The notes beneath the pieces are model-generated. The model had not been told where the DNA came from, did no database searches, and was given only the letters and a program-made list of their open reading frames with translations. Source: CAYNOZ01 sp964398955 (GTDB lineage Archaea > Methanobacteriota_B > Thermococci > Thermococcales > CAYNOZ01). From it: a DNA stretch of 15,814 nt. Positions 1-7,347 of this stretch are shown here, piece after piece. The stretch covers positions 1-15,814 of the forward strand of contig CAYNOZ010000035.1 in assembly GCA_964398955.1 (NCBI GenBank). Direction: 5' to 3'. Position numbers and translations under genes: made by a program. Position 1 is the stretch's first letter; each line of letters starts with the position of its first letter.

Positions 1-2
1 GA

Positions 3-191
3 GCCTTAGTTCTTACAATATTGCTTCTGACAATCGGTTTTCTAAGTGGAATATTTGGACAAATACCTATACTAGGCGCCTTAGTAGGTGGAGGATTAGG
101 GATTATGACAATAACATTCTCGTTATACGAAGGAGTCTTAGGAGCAATTGGAGGAGCTATTGGAGGAATAATTTCAGAAAACAGAAAATGA
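3..191 (+). CDS. C-terminal end of a small glycine-rich membrane protein (partial)
   Basis: An open frame runs from the left edge to a TGA at 189-191 and encodes about 62 residues; the start lies outside the window. The visible part has a hydrophobic segment (LVLTILLLTIGFLSGIFG) and then a glycine-rich stretch with GxxxG-like spacing (GALVGGGLG, GAIGGAIGGIIS), ending in a short polar tail, SENRK. This looks like one or two packed transmembrane helices of a small integral membrane protein. It resembles the small archaeal membrane proteins grouped as DUF5518, but that is only an impression from the Gly pattern. A short T-run (tttt at about 202-208) follows and could serve as an archaeal terminator. 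It converges on the phosphodiesterase gene at 247. Confidence 0.6.
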   Translation, partial: ALVLTILLLTIGFLSGIFGQIPILGALVGGGLGIMTITFSLYEGVLGAIGGAIGGIISENRK

Positions 192-246
192 TTTGAGTTC
201 TAATTTTTAGGCATCTGGTGGGATGTATTAATTGATTAGTTAGTTT

Positions 247-993
247 TTACTTTTCCAGTTCTTTTACATATTTTCTAGCTTTTCTTACGTCATTGGGTAT
301 TATTATATCGTATAATCCGTTTAATTTTTTTAAATTGTCTTTTTGGTAATATAATTCGTCGTTCATTGACCATAAAGCTATTTTCAGATCCATACTCTTT
401 ATCCATTTTAGAATTCTTTTATAGACGTTTAATGTTAATTGAACTCCTTCTATAGGCAGATTTACGGAGTATAGGTTGATATCTTTGTTCAAATTAGGTA
501 TATAAGCAATATTAAGTATATTACCTATTAAAATTCCTAATCTTATATTTCCATTAATTTTTCTAACATTCCGAAGTATTTCCCTGTTAAATGATGATAT
601 AAGGGTTTTAGATTCTGCTTCATTTTCTTCTATAATACTTATTGTTTCTTCAACTGCATCAGGGTCTTTAATTTCTACGTTAATTAAAGAGTTTGGGAAT
701 TCTTTGTAAATTTCTTTTAAGGTAGGAATTCTTTCATTATTACTTAATTTTGCTTTTTTTAATTCGCTTAGGTTTAATTTTTTCTGTTTTCCTTTCATGT
801 TGGTGGTTCTGTTGATTGATTTATCATGCATTACTATGACTTTTCCGTCTTTTGTTAACCATACGTCTAGTTCGAATCCGTTTGCTCCATTTTTTAGTGC
901 TTTTTTGAATCCTTGTAGGGAGTTTTCTGCGTATTTTTCCATATAACCGCGATGCCCTAATATTACTATATTTTTATCCCAAAGCACTTTCAC
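247..993 (-). CDS. glycerophosphodiester phosphodiesterase (GDPD family)
   Basis: This 248-residue protein has the full GDPD signature. ILGHRG (His14, Arg15) is followed by AENS (Glu23), FELDVWLTKDG (Glu41, Asp43), VMHD (His56, Asp57) and VEIK (Glu107, Lys109), the residues that bind the metal and act as acid/base in this TIM-barrel family. The late LWSMND replaces the common WTVN motif. Family members split glycerophosphodiesters into sn-glycerol-phosphate and an alcohol; there is no signal peptide, so it is probably cytosolic, and in an archaeon the substrate would be a lipid-derived glycerophosphodiester. The length is normal. The frame opens at a GTG at 991-993, but a second GTG at 985-987 sits 5 nt after AGGTG and fits the archaeal SD better, so the protein may be two codons shorter. 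It starts 26 bp after the PPP phosphatase gene and probably shares its transcript. Confidence 0.9.
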   Translation of the reverse strand: MKVLWDKNIVILGHRGYMEKYAENSLQGFKKALKNGANGFELDVWLTKDGKVIVMHDKSINRTTNMKGKQKKLNLSELKKAKLSNNERIPTLKEIYKEFPNSLINVEIKDPDAVEETISIIEENEAESKTLISSFNREILRNVRKINGNIRLGILIGNILNIAYIPNLNKDINLYSVNLPIEGVQLTLNVYKRILKWIKSMDLKIALWSMNDELYYQKDNLKKLNGLYDIIIPNDVRKARKYVKELEK

Positions 994-1019
994 ACCTTAA
1001 ATTTTCCTAATTTAAAATT

Positions 1020-1943
1020 TTAAAAGGTTTCTGAGTTTTCTATTATCTTTTGAGAGTCAGTTTCACCTTTGAGCTTTAAAAAACCTGCTTTTGAATTATT
1101 ATAAGGTAATCCTTTTCTTGAGAATACAGTTATAACTAATCCATCATGAGAAGTTTTAAAACCGTTACAGGATTCATGACCTCTAATAAGAATCTTAGCA
1201 CCTGTGAGTTCAAGAAAATCTTTTGTAACATCCTTACCAAATATTTTCCCAGCCCCTCTCATAGAAGATTTTACACCCTCAATGTCTCTTGGATCACTCC
1301 ATATTATGTCCTCTAAGTACCTTTCTTCAGGATGTTTTTCTCTTGCTAAAGCTAAGTCATTAATAGAATTAATTTCGGATGGTACCCCTCCATGTAGCAT
1401 CACGTACTTGTTTTTCACAATTAATGAGTGATATAATGAATCATAGAACTGTATTAGTATTTTATAGCCTTCATTCCAATCAGCACCATACTTTTCTTTC
1501 AAGAACTTAGGCATATCAAAAGGTGATACAGACATATTAGGTGGAAACTCATGATTTCCTCTAATTAAGATAAATTTGTTAGGATAAAGAGTTTTCAACT
1601 TCATAACTGTATAAATAACTTCAATTGATTGCTCTCCCCTATCTCCGTAATCTCCTAAAAATATAAACTTAGAATTATCATCCTGTTTCAGAATATATTC
1701 CAGACTCTCTAAGTCACCGTGAAGATCTCCTACAATTATAAAGTTATCGTAAGTACCTAGGTCTGAAATCTCTACTAAACCTAATCTAACATTAGTTACC
1801 TCATCAACCTTGCCTTTTTCCCTTTCTTCTCTATGAATTTCTTTTACCCTTTCAATAAGATCTTTAAATTGGAAAAAAGCAGAATTTTGGGCTTCATTTA
1901 CAATATTATTTATTTCGGTCTTGTATAGTTTATCAGATTTCAT
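1020..1943 (-). CDS. PPP-family serine/threonine protein phosphatase (PP1/PP2A-like)
   Basis: This 307-residue metallophosphatase carries the PPP signature in order: GDLHG (72-76), GDYGDRG (97-103), RGNHE (128-132), a HGG at 184-186, WSDP (215-218), then RGAGKIFG and RGHE (254-257). The last three set it apart from generic calcineurin-like phosphoesterases and point to the PP1/PP2A protein phosphatase branch, which has known archaeal members. The usual Val of GDYVDRG is Gly here. The expected role is dephosphorylation of Ser/Thr phosphoproteins with a two-metal centre; a small-molecule substrate cannot be excluded, given the phosphoester enzymes around it. About 65 residues precede the domain and look helical. 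The ATG at 1941-1943 has no SD, but a TATA-like TTTTATAG lies about 30 bp upstream, so the message is probably leaderless. It leads a two-gene unit with the GDPD gene. Confidence 0.88.
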   Translation of the reverse strand: MKSDKLYKTEINNIVNEAQNSAFFQFKDLIERVKEIHREEREKGKVDEVTNVRLGLVEISDLGTYDNFIIVGDLHGDLESLEYILKQDDNSKFIFLGDYGDRGEQSIEVIYTVMKLKTLYPNKFILIRGNHEFPPNMSVSPFDMPKFLKEKYGADWNEGYKILIQFYDSLYHSLIVKNKYVMLHGGVPSEINSINDLALAREKHPEERYLEDIIWSDPRDIEGVKSSMRGAGKIFGKDVTKDFLELTGAKILIRGHESCNGFKTSHDGLVITVFSRKGLPYNNSKAGFLKLKGETDSQKIIENSETF

Positions 1944-1982
1944 ACATTATATTTATATTACTGGGCCCCTATAAAATTTTAT
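1944..1982. promoter_or_regulatory. compact divergent leaderless promoter region
   Basis: Only 39 bp separate the two divergent ATGs. For the plus-strand gene, TTTATATT (1952-1959) sits about 26 bp before the ATG at 1983. For the minus-strand gene, TTTTATAG (1978-1971 on the minus strand) sits about 31 bp before its ATG. Neither gene has a Shine-Dalgarno site. Transcription would therefore begin at or next to each start codon, and each TATA box would lie near the other gene's start. A GC block with the palindrome GGGCCC (1963-1968) sits between the boxes in otherwise AT-only DNA. These are positional inferences from the usual archaeal TATA-to-start distance. Confidence 0.5.
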
Positions 1983-3173
1983 ATGAAAATAGCTTTGATT
2001 TCAATAGACGGAAATGGGGTTTATAACCTTAAGAACATGTCCTTCCTAAGTAAATTAGGAAATAATGGATATAATAAATTAATGAAAACCACTTTTCCAT
2101 CTTTAACTGATAGTGTACATTCTTCCCTGATGACAGGTATGTACCCTAAGCACCATGGTATAGTTGAAAATGGATATTATGATCGTATAAATGGAGAAAA
2201 AGTAAATTTTTATGAGGAAGATGTGGTTTTAAATCCTCATAAACACATTAGATCTAAAACTTTAGTGGATTATCTAAGAGAAACGGATTTAAAAACTGCT
2301 TCGGTATCAGCTTATATGATGCCACCTTACTCCGGGACTGATATGAGAATTTTTCCGCCTTTCTACAAAGAAGATCTTTTCCATGAATACGGTAAAGATC
2401 TGGAGAAGGATAAGTGGGTAGTGGAATCATCTAAATATATTGCAAAAAGCTTTGATCCGGATGTCATGTTTATACATTTTTGTTCAATAGATGCAGTAGG
2501 GCATGAAACTGGGCCGGATAGTGAAGAATCTTTAGAGACAGTTAAGGAATTAGATAAGAAAATAGAGGAGCTTTATAAGTACTTGAAGCAATATAATTAC
2601 AATTTCATATTCCTTTCAGATCATGGACAGAAACCGGTGGACACAATCCTTAATCCAGAATTATTATTAGAAAATCGGGATATAGAAGTTGAAAGAATCT
2701 CTCCTGGTGGAGGAACGCATATATTCCTAAGAAAAAACCAGGAAAGATATGAAATGAAGAAAATGCAGGCAATAGATATATTAAGAAGTACAAAAGGCGT
2801 GAGGAATGTTTATAAAAGAGAAGAATTACCTTACTTGGATTCCCCTAATAGTGGGGATATAATAGCAAGTTCTAAAACAGGTTACTGGTTCCATAACTTC
2901 TTTGATAGTATAAAATCTCCCTCTGATAATCCTGAAAGACATGTAGAAGGAATGCATGGATCAGATACTAATCGAGTAATGGAAGTTCCCCTAATTATAA
3001 ATGGGGGAGAAATAAATTATTCATTTGTAGAAGATTTAGAAAGTAAAAGACCTAGAGATTATCCTTTAGATGAAAGTTTACCTTCGGTATTTGATATTTC
3101 TCCTACAATATTAGATTTATTAAATATTGATGTTCCATCTAATTTAGTTGGAACGCCTCTTCTCAAAACTTAG
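1983..3173 (+). CDS. type I phosphodiesterase / nucleotide pyrophosphatase (alkaline phosphatase superfamily)
   Basis: This 396-residue protein has the metal-site layout of the NPP branch of the alkaline phosphatase superfamily. Asp9 lies in ISIDGNG, the probable nucleophile Thr42 in FPSLTDSVHSSLMTG, Asp170 and His174 in SIDAVGHETGP, Asp213-His214 in FLSDHG, and His325 in GMHGSD. These would form two zinc sites that cleave phosphodiester or pyrophosphate bonds through a phospho-threonine intermediate. No signal peptide or membrane helix is visible at the N-terminus, so it appears cytosolic, unlike many secreted NPPs. The substrate is unknown; nucleotides, FAD-like dinucleotides or a phospho-metabolite such as cDPG are all possible. 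The ATG has no SD and is probably leaderless. Its TAG stop overlaps the TAA of the convergent cDPG synthetase gene by four bases. Confidence 0.87.
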   Translation: MKIALISIDGNGVYNLKNMSFLSKLGNNGYNKLMKTTFPSLTDSVHSSLMTGMYPKHHGIVENGYYDRINGEKVNFYEEDVVLNPHKHIRSKTLVDYLRETDLKTASVSAYMMPPYSGTDMRIFPPFYKEDLFHEYGKDLEKDKWVVESSKYIAKSFDPDVMFIHFCSIDAVGHETGPDSEESLETVKELDKKIEELYKYLKQYNYNFIFLSDHGQKPVDTILNPELLLENRDIEVERISPGGGTHIFLRKNQERYEMKKMQAIDILRSTKGVRNVYKREELPYLDSPNSGDIIASSKTGYWFHNFFDSIKSPSDNPERHVEGMHGSDTNRVMEVPLIINGGEINYSFVEDLESKRPRDYPLDESLPSVFDISPTILDLLNIDVPSNLVGTPLLKT

Positions 3174-4552
3174 GAATTAAAATTTTTGATTGCTTTCTGG
3201 GTTAAAACTAAAATTTCATCCTTTAAGTTGTTTATATTACCGTTAATAAACTTAGGTATGTTATCCATGTAAACTACTTTTTTATCTTTTTTTAGAGCAA
3301 TTTTTGTAGCTACATCAATTCCGGCTGCCTTGACTTCTATTAAGAATAGGTCCGAAGATTTTGAATTTTTCTCTATATCTTTCGTTAGAAGTTTTCTGTT
3401 CGATAAATTACTAGAATATCCTACCACTTTGCAATTTTTTTCTTTTTCCAGATATGGTATTATATTTGATTTGATTGCTTCTTCAGGAGCAGTCATTGCT
3501 AGAAATACTTTTTTATTGGAAATATCTCCTAAAGGTTTTGGTCTGAATACTGTATTGGCAAAAGATAATCCTGGTTTTATCTCTAATAGATATCTATTTA
3601 TTTTCTTTATTTTTTCTTTATTTGTCATAGGTTCTTCACACATGGTTAAAATTACTAAATCTGATATAGAAATCCTATATCTTCCAAAGTAACCTTTAAT
3701 AGATTCCATTGGTTGATTAGATCCTACGATTACAATCCTTCTATTTGTTGAAATGGGAGGCATAGTTGCTCCAGATCCCTCCATAATTACAAATTTTTCA
3801 TCAACTTCATTAGCAATCTCAGCTCCTTTAGGAACATTTGAAACGAAAACTTGGCCGGCCATGCCTCCTCCACATCTTCTACAACCTATAGTAGTAACTC
3901 TAGAAGTTATTGCATCCTCCCAATGATCAGATGCTGCATGTTTTCCAGATTCAGCCATTTCTAATAGGTATTCAGGGGATAATTTAATTTTAGAACCATC
4001 AATTATTTCAGGATCTTTGGGGCCTCCTCTACCCATAGTGACTATAGTCGGGTAGTATCCATTATCCCTTATCAATCTTGCAATGTATCCTGAAACAGAT
4101 GTTTTACCCACTCTCTTACCTGTGCCGATAATACTAATAGAGGGTTTCTCTAAAATTTCCATAAATTTTGGAGCCTTAAAACTGAAATCAGCTCCTTTAT
4201 AATCTACATTTAATTTTAAAAGTTCAGAAGCTATTTTAAATCTTTTTCTGTAATTTACAACAGGTTCGTCTGATAAATCTAAAGCAACATCCGGATTTAA
4301 ATCTTCACATGCTCTTTGAATGCTATCGTATGGAATACCTTTGGAAGAGTTCGTATAAACTGGTAAACCCAACATATCTGTAATATCTTCTTTTTCACCA
4401 ATTTTCTCAGTTCCTCCTAAAAAAATAGCTCCCACTAGATCAAATTCTTTTCTCTTTAATTCATTTAAACCTTCTTTAATGACAGGAGGATAATGTTCCC
4501 CATCTATTAATGCTAGGGCTTTATTTTTTTTCTTTTTCAGATGAATCACCAT
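3170..4552 (-). CDS. cpgS: cyclic 2,3-diphosphoglycerate synthetase
   Basis: This 460-residue protein matches the cDPG synthetase family. It opens with KALALIDGEHYPPV and contains a P-loop, GTGKRVGKTS (143-152), the Cys/Gly-rich CRRCGGGMAGQVFVSNVPKG (224-243), and EGSGATMPP (258-266). The family closes 2,3-diphosphoglycerate into its cyclic form with ATP, giving the phosphate-rich solute that some methanogens accumulate as a thermoprotectant or phosphate reserve. The enzyme is cytosolic and of normal length. It is the last gene of the operon that begins with 2-phosphoglycerate kinase, so both biosynthetic steps are encoded together. Its ATG (4550-4552) lies 32 nt inside the preceding phosphoesterase gene and suggests translational coupling. 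A perfect archaeal SD (GGTGAT) lies just after the ATG rather than before it, so a slightly shorter protein from a non-ATG codon is possible. The N-terminal KKKK run is encoded by the poly-A overlap. Confidence 0.9.
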   Translation of the reverse strand: MVIHLKKKKNKALALIDGEHYPPVIKEGLNELKRKEFDLVGAIFLGGTEKIGEKEDITDMLGLPVYTNSSKGIPYDSIQRACEDLNPDVALDLSDEPVVNYRKRFKIASELLKLNVDYKGADFSFKAPKFMEILEKPSISIIGTGKRVGKTSVSGYIARLIRDNGYYPTIVTMGRGGPKDPEIIDGSKIKLSPEYLLEMAESGKHAASDHWEDAITSRVTTIGCRRCGGGMAGQVFVSNVPKGAEIANEVDEKFVIMEGSGATMPPISTNRRIVIVGSNQPMESIKGYFGRYRISISDLVILTMCEEPMTNKEKIKKINRYLLEIKPGLSFANTVFRPKPLGDISNKKVFLAMTAPEEAIKSNIIPYLEKEKNCKVVGYSSNLSNRKLLTKDIEKNSKSSDLFLIEVKAAGIDVATKIALKKDKKVVYMDNIPKFINGNINNLKDEILVLTQKAIKNFNS

Positions 4553-6038
4553 CTCTTTGCCATAAACCTATCACCCTCTTAGATCCCCAGAGAGAATGAA
4601 TCTCGCTTACAAAGTAAATATCAGGATAAATATCAATCAAATTAAAGCTATTCCCGGTGGGATTTCTAATTAATCTGCTTGAAAGACTTCCAGCGTTGGT
4701 AACTAACATTCCGTCTAATTTCTTAACATGAGGGTATGTGGAACTTCCTGTAAGTATTAAATCAACTCCAATACTACTAAGAGAATCTAATAGATCTCCA
4801 GCATCTTCTAGAAGACCTCTCTCTCTAACATGAGGTAAAGGAATGACATTATGATGAAGAAAAACTGCTTTAATACCTTCATAACTCTTAAAAGATTTTT
4901 TTATTTCATTTATAGCTAGTTCTCCTACTCTTCCAATACTAGTATCGTACTTAGCTGTTGGAACTCCTAAAATCTTTAAATAATCATTTTCGTATTCAGT
5001 ATTATAAGAGCCAAGAACTTTTGGAAATAAGTCGTATCCTAAATAATTGATATCTTTGGGCCCTGGTATTATAATTAATGGAGGTTCTATTTTCTCAAGT
5101 AGTTTTTTAGCTATTCTGTAATTTTTCGTGGTTCCTCTATTTACGATATCTCCACAGTGAACTACTAAATCCGGATCTAGATTATTAATTGAGTTAACAG
5201 CGTTAGTAAATTTTTTATCTTCGAAATTATTAAATTGAGTTATATAAGTGTCGGATATTTGGGCAATCCTTAATAATTTATTTGGTTCGGGTTGGAATAG
5301 ATGTTTTTTAGCTCTAGAAAACTTTTTAGAGGTTAATTCACCGTCTAATCTTTCTGTAGTTAGTTCAATTTTTTTCTTATCTAATTTAATCCAGTTCATT
5401 GAATTAAAGTCTCCGAAACGAGTTTTAGTACAACTAGCACAACCAGCATTAATTATAACCATATCTTCGTACTTATAGACATTTGGAACATGTTTATGCC
5501 CTGTTAAAACCAAGTCCACTTCGTATCTCTGCAGAAGATTAAGTAAATCTCCAGCATTATGCAGAACATTTCTTTCTCTACCTGCCTTTGGAACAGGTAG
5601 TAAATGATGATGAACTAAAACTATTAAATGCTCTTTATCCTTATTTCTCTCCAAATTTTTACGAAGCATTTTAAATCTGTGAGATTCTACTCTTCCTTCG
5701 TTTTGATCTGGAGCTGTACTATCTATATAAACAACTGCAAAATTTTCTCCTTCATAGAATCCATTTCTAGGCCCTATGTAATCTTCATAAAGTTCGTAAC
5801 CAACATTCCTAGAGTCATGATTACCGGGAATAGTAATTAAAGGTTTGTTAATTGAATCAAGATAACTAGACGCTAATTCATACTCGTTTCTGAACCCAGA
5901 ATTGGTGATATCTCCAGTGTGAACTACTAAATCACAATCACTTTTGTCTATTTTACTGAGTATTATATCGAATATTTCTCTTTTAAAGGCCCATTGATCA
6001 CTTACATGGGTATCAGATATTTGTGCTATTTTTAACAT
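4521..6038 (-). CDS. tandem double calcineurin-like metallophosphoesterase, second domain degenerate
   Basis: The 505 residues fold into two homologous metallophosphoesterase repeats. Domain 1 (about 1-245) is intact: DTH (Asp9, His11), GD (Asp43), GNHD (Asn73, His74), HHH (143-145) and GHKH (His181, His183). Domain 2 (about 255-485) repeats the same framework, IAQISDT, LVVH-GDI, HH and NAGDLL/DAGDLL, but the ligands are eroded: DTH becomes DTY (Tyr265), GNHD becomes GPKD (326-329) and GHKH becomes GSST (431-434). Asp263, Asp297 and His395/396 remain. This looks like an ancient in-frame duplication in which one copy stayed catalytic and the other became a pseudoenzyme for regulation or binding. 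Domain 1 resembles the cyclic-nucleotide phosphodiesterase/Icc type. Its place between the CBS gene (9-bp gap) and cpgS (32-nt overlap) makes a cDPG or DPG hydrolase role attractive, but this is inference. Start is ATG at 6036-6038 with a weak AGGT upstream. The gene ends in an A-rich tract encoding SSEKEKK. Confidence 0.88.
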   Translation of the reverse strand: MLKIAQISDTHVSDQWAFKREIFDIILSKIDKSDCDLVVHTGDITNSGFRNEYELASSYLDSINKPLITIPGNHDSRNVGYELYEDYIGPRNGFYEGENFAVVYIDSTAPDQNEGRVESHRFKMLRKNLERNKDKEHLIVLVHHHLLPVPKAGRERNVLHNAGDLLNLLQRYEVDLVLTGHKHVPNVYKYEDMVIINAGCASCTKTRFGDFNSMNWIKLDKKKIELTTERLDGELTSKKFSRAKKHLFQPEPNKLLRIAQISDTYITQFNNFEDKKFTNAVNSINNLDPDLVVHCGDIVNRGTTKNYRIAKKLLEKIEPPLIIIPGPKDINYLGYDLFPKVLGSYNTEYENDYLKILGVPTAKYDTSIGRVGELAINEIKKSFKSYEGIKAVFLHHNVIPLPHVRERGLLEDAGDLLDSLSSIGVDLILTGSSTYPHVKKLDGMLVTNAGSLSSRLIRNPTGNSFNLIDIYPDIYFVSEIHSLWGSKRVIGLWQRDGDSSEKEKK

Positions 6039-6047
6039 TTTAAGAAC

Positions 6048-6467
6048 CTACTTGGATTCTAAATACATCTTACGTAGATCTATAAGATCCTTTAAGGTGA
6101 AAATTCCTGTAATGTCATCGTCTTCTTCTACTAAAATATGTTTAATTTGATGTTTAGACATTAATGTAAGAACTCTACTTATTGAGGTATCAATATCACA
6201 TGTAATTAGGTCCTCTCTCATTATTTCTTTGACAGGATCTTCAATACTTTTACCTGATACTACTACTTCTTTGATAATATCACTTTTAGTAAAAATTCCA
6301 ATGATCTCTTCATCTTCTTTTACAAGTAATGATGAAATTTCAAATTCAACAAAATGATTACAAGCTTTTTGAATAGATTCATCTTTATCAACACAAATTA
6401 ATCTTCTAGTCATATAGTCTCTCACTTTAGTTTCTTCATCTTCATTCCTTAATCTTCCTAAATTCAT
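6048..6467 (-). CDS. two-CBS-domain protein
   Basis: This small cytosolic protein (139 residues from the preferred start) is a Bateman module. It has two CBS repeats, each ending in a matching motif: GIFTKSDI and GIFTLKDL. The first repeat begins near VRDYMTRRLICVDKDESI and the second near VKEIMREDLITCDIDTSI. CBS pairs bind adenosyl ligands such as AMP, ADP, ATP or SAM and regulate partner proteins. No other domain is present, so it probably acts on another protein. The frame extends upstream to an ATG at 6482, but the ATG at 6465-6467 has GAGGT 8 nt before it and was chosen. Either way the gene overlaps the end of the 2-phosphoglycerate kinase gene (26 or 41 nt). Its place inside the cDPG operon suggests an energy-state sensor for that pathway; this is inferred. 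Confidence 0.87.
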   Translation of the reverse strand: MNLGRLRNEDEETKVRDYMTRRLICVDKDESIQKACNHFVEFEISSLLVKEDEEIIGIFTKSDIIKEVVVSGKSIEDPVKEIMREDLITCDIDTSISRVLTLMSKHQIKHILVEEDDDITGIFTLKDLIDLRKMYLESK

Positions 6468-7347
6468 TGTTTTCGACCTCATCTGATAATTTTTTATAGA
6501 TATCTTCTAAAATTATATCAATAGTTTGTTCTAGGTTCCTGTTTTCTATAACTTTAACGTTATTTTCTTTTGCTTTATCAATAATAAAATCCTGAATTTT
6601 TTCAACGATATCCATATTCTTTATGTATCTTTTTGCAGGTCTTTTACTACCTGAAGCTCTTGTAATGAATCTTTCTTTATGATCCTCTTTATCAGTTAAT
6701 TTCAAAACATATTCGAGAACTATTTGATCATCAGTTTTCGTAAATTTGTACCCCGGTAAAACATGTATACCATTAATAATCATATTAGTACCTTCAGTTT
6801 TAGCTCTTGATATCATTGCTTTCATTCCAACTGAAACATACGAAACCTGTCTATCATAACCTTGAATTACCTTATCACTGCCGATATTCCCTAACAATGG
6901 TTTCCATGCTTCAAAAGTTGACATATGCAGGGAAGGTAAAAGATCCTTAGAAATCATATGTCGCATAAGTTCTCTAATTGTATCAGTTCCAATAAGATTT
7001 GGAATGTCTAACCTATAACCTAATTCTTGAGCAATTGTAGACTTTCCTACTCCCGTAGATCCTCCTATCATTAAAACTAAAGCCTTATCCATTCTGTTAA
7101 TATTATTAATAATTTTATATTTCTTCGCAATTTCTTCTTCATTCCGATTTAATAACTCCTTATAAGTTAAATTCTCTATTTCACGTTTCGATACTTCCTT
7201 AACTTCTTTATTCGCTAAATCTTTTTTAACTATCTCAGCTATTTCATGAGCTTCACCAGTAGATAACCCAGCTTTCTGGATTGAGCGAGTTAAAATACCT
7301 CTAGAGAACGGAACTATATCTGAATTAACTTGTACCTTTATAGACAT
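6442..7347 (-). CDS. pgk2: 2-phosphoglycerate kinase
   Basis: This 301-residue protein matches the archaeal 2-phosphoglycerate kinase family. An ATP-cone-like N-terminal region (about 1-80, with VPFSRGILTRSIQKAGLS) is followed by a P-loop kinase core: GGSTGVGKST at 95-104, then IGTDTIRE and the family-typical HMSTFEAWKPL. It phosphorylates 2-phosphoglycerate with ATP to 2,3-diphosphoglycerate, the first committed step toward cDPG. The enzyme is cytosolic and of typical length. The start is ATG at 7345-7347, with GAGGG (7354-7358) 6 nt upstream. It is the first gene of the minus-strand operon with the CBS protein, the double phosphoesterase and cDPG synthetase. A possible TATA element (TTTTATTTA on the minus strand) lies near 7406-7416, which would give a leader of about 40 nt. 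Confidence 0.9.
   Translation of the reverse strand: MSIKVQVNSDIVPFSRGILTRSIQKAGLSTGEAHEIAEIVKKDLANKEVKEVSKREIENLTYKELLNRNEEEIAKKYKIINNINRMDKALVLMIGGSTGVGKSTIAQELGYRLDIPNLIGTDTIRELMRHMISKDLLPSLHMSTFEAWKPLLGNIGSDKVIQGYDRQVSYVSVGMKAMISRAKTEGTNMIINGIHVLPGYKFTKTDDQIVLEYVLKLTDKEDHKERFITRASGSKRPAKRYIKNMDIVEKIQDFIIDKAKENNVKVIENRNLEQTIDIILEDIYKKLSDEVENNEFRKIKE

Noticed and set aside
3330..3692. 120-codon plus-strand frame inside cpgS
   Set aside because: It is fully antisense to a conserved gene, with no recognisable domain or start signal.
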